A stretch of DNA of 64,000 nt from Bacilli bacterium (lineage in GTDB: Bacteria > Bacillota_I > Bacilli_A > RF39 > UBA660), in the NCBI GenBank assembly GCA_900772095.1, contig CAAGQJ010000031.1:1-64000 (forward strand). The letters run 5' to 3'. Made by a program: the position numbers and the translations under genes. The notes under the pieces were generated by a model. It saw nothing but the letters and a program-made list of their open reading frames with translations, had not been told where the DNA came from and made no database searches. Positions 59,857 through 64,000 of the stretch are shown in pieces. The number at the start of each line of letters is the position of its first letter. Positions within the stretch are counted from its first letter, which is position 1.

Positions 59857-61063
59857 TGTAATTGTTTATTTTTTCATATATATCTTTTAATGATTTTTCA
59901 TATTTTGATGTTTCTTTGGGGATATAGTATTTTTCATTTATTAGACCACTTGGTAGGTATGTTTGATTAACTATAGAACCTTTATAGTTATGGGGATAGA
60001 GGTAACCGTTATAGGGGCTTTTTAGATAACTTGGCATTTCTCCAATGGATTTAGTGTTTATATCATTTATTGCTTTATCTATTGCTAAGTATGCGGTATT
60101 AGATTTTGGTGATAGTGCCATTTCTATTACAATATTAGAGAGTATTATTCTAGCTTCTGGTAATCCAACTCTTTCACTAGCGTTTATAGCACTGTTAAGT
60201 TTTGGTCCAAGAGTAGGGTTAGCTAGTCCAATATCTTCATAACATATTACTGATAATCTTCTGTAAATACTATCTAAATCTTCTGCTAGTAGTAGTCTAG
60301 CTAAGTAGTGAAGTGAAGCATCGACATCGCTTCCTCTTATTGATTTTTGAAGTCCACTTAATACATCATAATGACCATCTTCATTTTTATCAATAAAGAA
60401 ACTTGGTTTATTGCTTATTTGTTTTATAATATCTATATCTACAATATGTTCTTTGTTAAAATAATAAGATACTTCTAGTAAATTATAGGCATATCTTAAA
60501 TCTGATTTTGATGTAGCTGCTATAAATTTTAATGTTTTATTATCTATTTTAATGTCTTTTATGTCTTCATGTTTAATGGCTTTTTTTAAGCCTTTTAATA
60601 TATCATTTTCATTTAATGGTTCAAGTTTAAATATTTGACATCTACTTCTTATAGCAGGATTAATTCTATGATAGGGATTACTTGTAGTAAGTCCAATTAA
60701 AGTAATTAAACCACTTTCTAAGCATGGTAATAGTATATCTTGTTTATCTTTGTTTAATCTATGTATTTCATCTAATACTAAAATCATACCACCATATATT
60801 TTTGCTTCTTCTATTACGGTGTCTAAATCTTTTTTATTGTTAATGGTGGCATTTAAAAAGCGATAATCGCATCCTAAGTCATTAACAATGGCATTAGCAA
60901 TGGAGGTTTTTCCTATGCCTGGTTCTCCATAAAGTATAATGGAAAACATTTTTTTATTTTTAACTAGATTACTAATTATTTTGTTATTACCAATTAAGTG
61001 TTCTTGTCCTAGTACATCTTTTAATGTTTTAGGTGCAAGTTTAAGTGCTAGTGGTTTATCCAT
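59837..61063 (-). CDS. rarA: Replication-associated recombination protein A (RarA/MgsA)
   Basis: 408 aa AAA+ ATPase. The Walker A motif YGEPGIGKTSIAN is near residue 45, Walker B is LVLDEIHRLN, sensor 1 lies in GLTTSNP, and the arginine finger is in IRSRCQIF. RarA acts at stalled replication forks. The start at 61063 follows GTGAT; the codon at 61108 and two internal ATGs upstream add residues not found in the family. Confidence 0.93.
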   Translation of the reverse strand: MDKPLALKLAPKTLKDVLGQEHLIGNNKIISNLVKNKKMFSIILYGEPGIGKTSIANAIVNDLGCDYRFLNATINNKKDLDTVIEEAKIYGGMILVLDEIHRLNKDKQDILLPCLESGLITLIGLTTSNPYHRINPAIRSRCQIFKLEPLNENDILKGLKKAIKHEDIKDIKIDNKTLKFIAATSKSDLRYAYNLLEVSYYFNKEHIVDIDIIKQISNKPSFFIDKNEDGHYDVLSGLQKSIRGSDVDASLHYLARLLLAEDLDSIYRRLSVICYEDIGLANPTLGPKLNSAINASERVGLPEARIILSNIVIEMALSPKSNTAYLAIDKAINDINTKSIGEMPSYLKSPYNGYLYPHNYKGSIVNQTYLPSGLINEKYYIPKETSKYEKSLKDIYEKINNYKKNKIN

Positions 61064-61186
61064 ATATATCACATCCATCATTATTATATCATGTATAATG
61101 TTGAGCATAAAGATTTCTAGTTTAAAATTTTAATTTCTTTAGGTTTTTTGTTATTATAAAAATATCTATATTAAGTTTAAACTTTT

Positions 61187-61205
61187 AAAAAAGACCTGAG
61201 TCTTA
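61187..61205 (-). terminator. Short terminator after the cohesin-like gene
   Basis: On the minus strand: AAGAC / GTCTT with loop TCAG, followed by T residues. The stem is only 5 bp, so it may be weak. Confidence 0.55.
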
Positions 61206-62546
61206 GAGATTATCTAAAGCAACAGAGTCTTTTATTTTTTTGGGTTTCTTTTGTTTGTCTTTTTTATTTTTATTTTTAGTTTTTACTGAGCATGCTACTA
61301 TGGCAAGTATTCCTAAGAATAATCCGGCAGAGCCAATTATTAAAATGAATTTTTTGTATTGATTTATTTCATTTTCATATACTTCTTTTATTTCATCTGT
61401 ATATTTTTGAACAGTGTTTTCATCTTCTTCATATGTATACCAATTAGTAAGTGATGTTTCTAAGTTGGTTCCATATATTAGTGTATATTTTGAGTCTTTA
61501 TTAATTTTGTATCCGGTAACTTCAATGTCTCCTATTTTGATAGTGGTTTTAATATATTTATCAATATTTTTATTTGGTTCTAGAATTAATAATTTAATAT
61601 TATTAAAAGTTATTTCACTATATGGTTTGTATGTATTAGTATCTTTATCGTATATATATAGATTGATGTTTCCATCACTATCTTTAAGACCTATTAGTGT
61701 AAGATTTGTAGAGCTATTATAGAATGCTGGTATTTCTTCATTATCAATTGTAATTTTAGTACTTTGATAATTTGATGGTTTAGTTAAGATGCTTTCTCTT
61801 TTTACAACAGTATAATTTTTATCATTTATTTTTACATTAATAGGGTTGTTATCTTTAACTGTAACAATAATAGTATAAGTTTTTTTTGTTCCTTTTTCGC
61901 TAGTGACAACAATATTAATTTTATTTTCTCCTTCTGAAACTTTTATTTTTCCGGTACCATTTATTTTTGCTTTTGAATCTTCTAAAGTAGCGTTTACAGT
62001 GATTTCTTCAACTTTTTCTTCTACTTCTAATTTGTATTCTAGGGTATCTTTATTAAAGTTAGGACTTATTTTGTATCCGGCAACTTCTAAAGTTTTTAAA
62101 TTATTGTTAGTAGAGTATGTAATTGGTTTAGTAGTAGTTTCTTCTTTTATTCCAGTAATAGTAACAGGACTAACAGTAGTTTTCATTTCGTCTTCTCCTG
62201 CAAAAGTACGCATTGCGTATGATTTGACAGTAACTTTTGATGACCCAGTATTTAGAACTTTAAATTTATATGTTCTTTTTAGTTGTTTAGTGCTAGAACT
62301 AGGTGCAACATCTAGGACACCAATATCTCCTTCTATGAGTTTTAATTTTGAGCTATCATAACTTATGGTGTATTCACAAGTACCGATAGCAGTACTACTT
62401 TTACAATATACTGTAACTGTAGTAGTATTACCAATTTTAACATTTTTACTTGATGCATATATATCAATTGTACCATTTGCGGCATTTACTTTAAGAACTG
62501 GGAATAAGAGTAGTAAAGTAAGTACTAAATATTTAAGTTTTTTCAT
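61203..62546 (-). CDS. Membrane-anchored surface protein with cohesin-like and cadherin-like domains
   Basis: 447 aa. A signal peptide (residues 1-22, ending VNAA) precedes an N-terminal beta domain (about 24-140) with ISYDSSKLKLIEG, resembling cohesin domains. A Cadherin-like beta-sandwich (about 148-230) has LEVAGYKISPNFNKDTLEY. A further domain follows, then a membrane span (about 403-425) and a lysine-rich tail (KTKNKNKKDKQKKPKKIK). The cohesin match is by pattern only. Its operon partner ends in a dockerin, which makes a cohesin-dockerin pair plausible. AGGAGGT precedes the ATG, 12 bases from the upstream gene. Confidence 0.7.
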   Translation of the reverse strand: MKKLKYLVLTLLLLFPVLKVNAANGTIDIYASSKNVKIGNTTTVTVYCKSSTAIGTCEYTISYDSSKLKLIEGDIGVLDVAPSSSTKQLKRTYKFKVLNTGSSKVTVKSYAMRTFAGEDEMKTTVSPVTITGIKEETTTKPITYSTNNNLKTLEVAGYKISPNFNKDTLEYKLEVEEKVEEITVNATLEDSKAKINGTGKIKVSEGENKINIVVTSEKGTKKTYTIIVTVKDNNPINVKINDKNYTVVKRESILTKPSNYQSTKITIDNEEIPAFYNSSTNLTLIGLKDSDGNINLYIYDKDTNTYKPYSEITFNNIKLLILEPNKNIDKYIKTTIKIGDIEVTGYKINKDSKYTLIYGTNLETSLTNWYTYEEDENTVQKYTDEIKEVYENEINQYKKFILIIGSAGLFLGILAIVACSVKTKNKNKKDKQKKPKKIKDSVALDNL

Positions 62547-62558
62547 CTAATTACCTCC

Positions 62559-64000
62559 TTATTTAATCTTTATATAACCGAGTATGTGTTTTTGGACTCT
62601 TAATAAATCAAGTGAATTTATTTTATCGTCGTAACTTACATCTGCAGCATCTTTGTATTCATTTTTTAATGTACTGTATTTTAGGATATGTTTTTGGACT
62701 CTTAATAGGTCTATACTATTTATTTTACCATCTCCATTAACGTCTCCTTTTATGACAATTGTGTAACTTTGTTTATCTGTGCCACTTACTATAGTAATAA
62801 TATCACCAGTAGCAAGGTTATCTTCTTTTGAGTTGTTTTTATTATCTGTTATAGTGACTTTTGCGCTTGGATAGGATTTATTAATTGTATTTTTTATATC
62901 TCCAGCAGTGGTAAGTACTGCAATGTTAGTTAAGTATCCATTTGATAGTTTAAAATCCATATTATTTATTATTTCACTAACTTTTATATCTTTGTCTGTG
63001 GTTTTCTTTTTAATTATTGTGACATTATAAGTTTTGGTTGTTCCTACTTCGCTGGTAACAGTAATATTAACGGTTGTTTCGTCTTTTTCTAGTTTAATAT
63101 TACCAGTTCCTTTAATAGTTGATTTATTACTTTTTGCAGTTGCTGTAATTATTACTTCTTTGGTATCATCTGTAACATAATAATCGTATGTTAAGACGTC
63201 ACTATCAAAGCCATTTACTAAGGTATTATTTATTTTTAAACTAGATAAGTCGTTGTTTGTATTTCCAACAGGTGGGTGAGAGGTGTATTCATCTGGGGTA
63301 TTAGTGTATACAGGAATAGAGAATGTCCATCCTACGTCAAGTAAGTTTGCATTTTGATATGCATAATATATGGATAGGCTTTCACTAGCTGGTGCGATTA
63401 TATTTGTCATATATTGATTAGTATATGCAGTTGAAGAGGCAGAATCTTTTGTGTTAAACTTTTGATAATATAAAGTATCTTGTCCTCCGCCTACATATCT
63501 TTTTGTAATAAATTGTGCACCGTATTTAATAGCTTTTTCTCTTGTGTTCCAAGGTGTTCCATCGTAATTATCTACGATACCTGCTGCTACGGCTAAGCCT
63601 CTTGTAACAGCGCTTTTAGTAACACTATCTTGATAGGCACCAATATTATAATAATTGTAGTATCCTTTTAAACTTTTACCATTATATGTTAAGTTTGATT
63701 TACCACTAACACCGTCATAATTTTCATTTGTTCCTCCTTCTTGTTTAACTCTTGCTGCTAAAAGTACGGGACTAATTTTATAGGTTTCAGCGGCTTCTAG
63801 GAAGTATTTTATATAATCTTCATCGCCATTTGCTAAATAGGTTCCACTAAATAAAGTTTCTAATACGCTTCTTGTATGATTTTGTTTGTCATATGATTGA
63901 AGTAAGAATGCAAAAATATTTTTTTCATTTAAGTAATTTCTAGGGTCAATATAAAATGCAGTCATTGCACTAGAAGCTGTATACCAGTTAGGATTTTCTT
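62559..64000 (-). CDS. Glucosaminidase with cadherin-like and dockerin domains, 5' end missing
   Basis: The gene runs off the window: the frame stays open from the ATG at 63965 to the edge (about 11 more residues, NPNWYTASS), so that ATG is internal. The first part (about 170 residues from there) is a LytG/glucosaminidase-type domain (YIDPRNYLNEKNIF, then the probable catalytic Glu in ARVKQEGG). A Cadherin-like domain follows (LKINNTLVNGFDSDVLTYDY), then a MBG-type or similar domain. The end is a type I dockerin with two Ca-binding repeats (GDVNGDGKINSIDLLRVQK, and DVSYDDKINSLDLLRVQK). The enzyme is expected to cleave peptidoglycan glycan strands. Confidence 0.85.
   Translation of the reverse strand, partial: ENPNWYTASSAMTAFYIDPRNYLNEKNIFAFLLQSYDKQNHTRSVLETLFSGTYLANGDEDYIKYFLEAAETYKISPVLLAARVKQEGGTNENYDGVSGKSNLTYNGKSLKGYYNYYNIGAYQDSVTKSAVTRGLAVAAGIVDNYDGTPWNTREKAIKYGAQFITKRYVGGGQDTLYYQKFNTKDSASSTAYTNQYMTNIIAPASESLSIYYAYQNANLLDVGWTFSIPVYTNTPDEYTSHPPVGNTNNDLSSLKINNTLVNGFDSDVLTYDYYVTDDTKEVIITATAKSNKSTIKGTGNIKLEKDETTVNITVTSEVGTTKTYNVTIIKKKTTDKDIKVSEIINNMDFKLSNGYLTNIAVLTTAGDIKNTINKSYPSAKVTITDNKNNSKEDNLATGDIITIVSGTDKQSYTIVIKGDVNGDGKINSIDLLRVQKHILKYSTLKNEYKDAADVSYDDKINSLDLLRVQKHILGYIKIK

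Noticed and set aside
1..64000. Mycoplasma-type genetic code (TGA = Trp)
   Set aside because: TGA ends murF and the hydrogenase gene and is not found inside conserved Trp positions, which use TGG.
1..64000. CRISPR arrays, insertion sequences, rRNA
   Set aside because: No regularly spaced short repeats, transposase-like products, terminal inverted repeats or rRNA sequences were seen on either strand.

Overview
The window is AT-rich, densely packed bacterial chromosome from a low-GC, single-membrane (Gram-positive type) anaerobe. The evidence is PolC-type DNA polymerase III, DivIB, GGAGG/GGTGAT ribosome binding sites, a CIRCE heat-shock operator, a T-box leader, an LtaS-type lipoteichoic acid enzyme, anaerobic ribonucleotide reductase (NrdDG) and an [FeFe] hydrogenase. 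TGA is used as a stop (murF and the hydrogenase gene) and TGG as Trp, so the genetic code is the standard bacterial one, not the Mycoplasma one. Base composition, small intergenic gaps and gene content would fit an uncultured gut Bacilli lineage related to the RF39/Erysipelotrichia/Mollicutes-like groups. That placement is inference and no rRNA is present to test it.

Layout. 1-3.1 kb: end of an SGNH hydrolase, an SDR oxidoreductase, truA and an alanine/cation symporter. 3.2-10.3 kb: a Xer recombinase, then a peptidoglycan/division operon (murE, murF, queH, murG, murB, divIB), closed by a terminator that shares bases with the promoter of a tRNA-Arg(ACG). 10.5-13.9 kb: a compact [FeFe] hydrogenase, a secreted beta-helix-like protein and a secreted nuclease. 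13.9-19.8 kb: a lipoteichoic acid set, made of an LtaS-type synthase, a YfhO transferase fused to a GtrA flippase, and a CsbB-like lipid-sugar glycosyltransferase. 20-29.6 kb: nfeD/SPFH pair, Hsp20 under CIRCE, mtaB, a duplicated family of small unknown proteins, obg, thyX and tmk. 30-34.4 kb: two tandem modules, each with a nearly identical promoter, a small membrane protein and a large pilin-like surface protein; one of these carries thrombospondin type 1-like and SH3-like domains. 34.4-44 kb: T-box/aspS, an amidase-like protein, a MOP-family flippase, an AI-2E-family permease, a Crp/Fnr-like regulator with a perfect palindrome at its promoter, and nrdD-nrdG-dut. 44-52.7 kb: an unknown gene, polC, two tandem TasA/camelysin-like proteins, ddl and a DUF192 protein. 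52.8-57.6 kb: a complete-looking Tad (Flp) pilus operon without its prepilin peptidase. 57.6-61.1 kb: yebC, an unknown gene, tcdA and rarA. 61.2-64 kb: a membrane-anchored cohesin-like protein in an operon with a dockerin-bearing glucosaminidase that runs off the window.

How the parts fit. Much of the window is concerned with the cell envelope: precursor synthesis (murE/F/G/B, ddl), flipping (MOP protein), division (divIB), teichoic acid synthesis and glycosylation, wall hydrolysis, and several independent surface appendages (Tad pilus, pilin-like multidomain proteins, TasA-like fibre proteins, cohesin/dockerin pair). A second theme is oxygen-independent dNTP supply (NrdDG, Dut, ThyX, Tmk). 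No IS element, prophage, CRISPR array or rRNA was seen.
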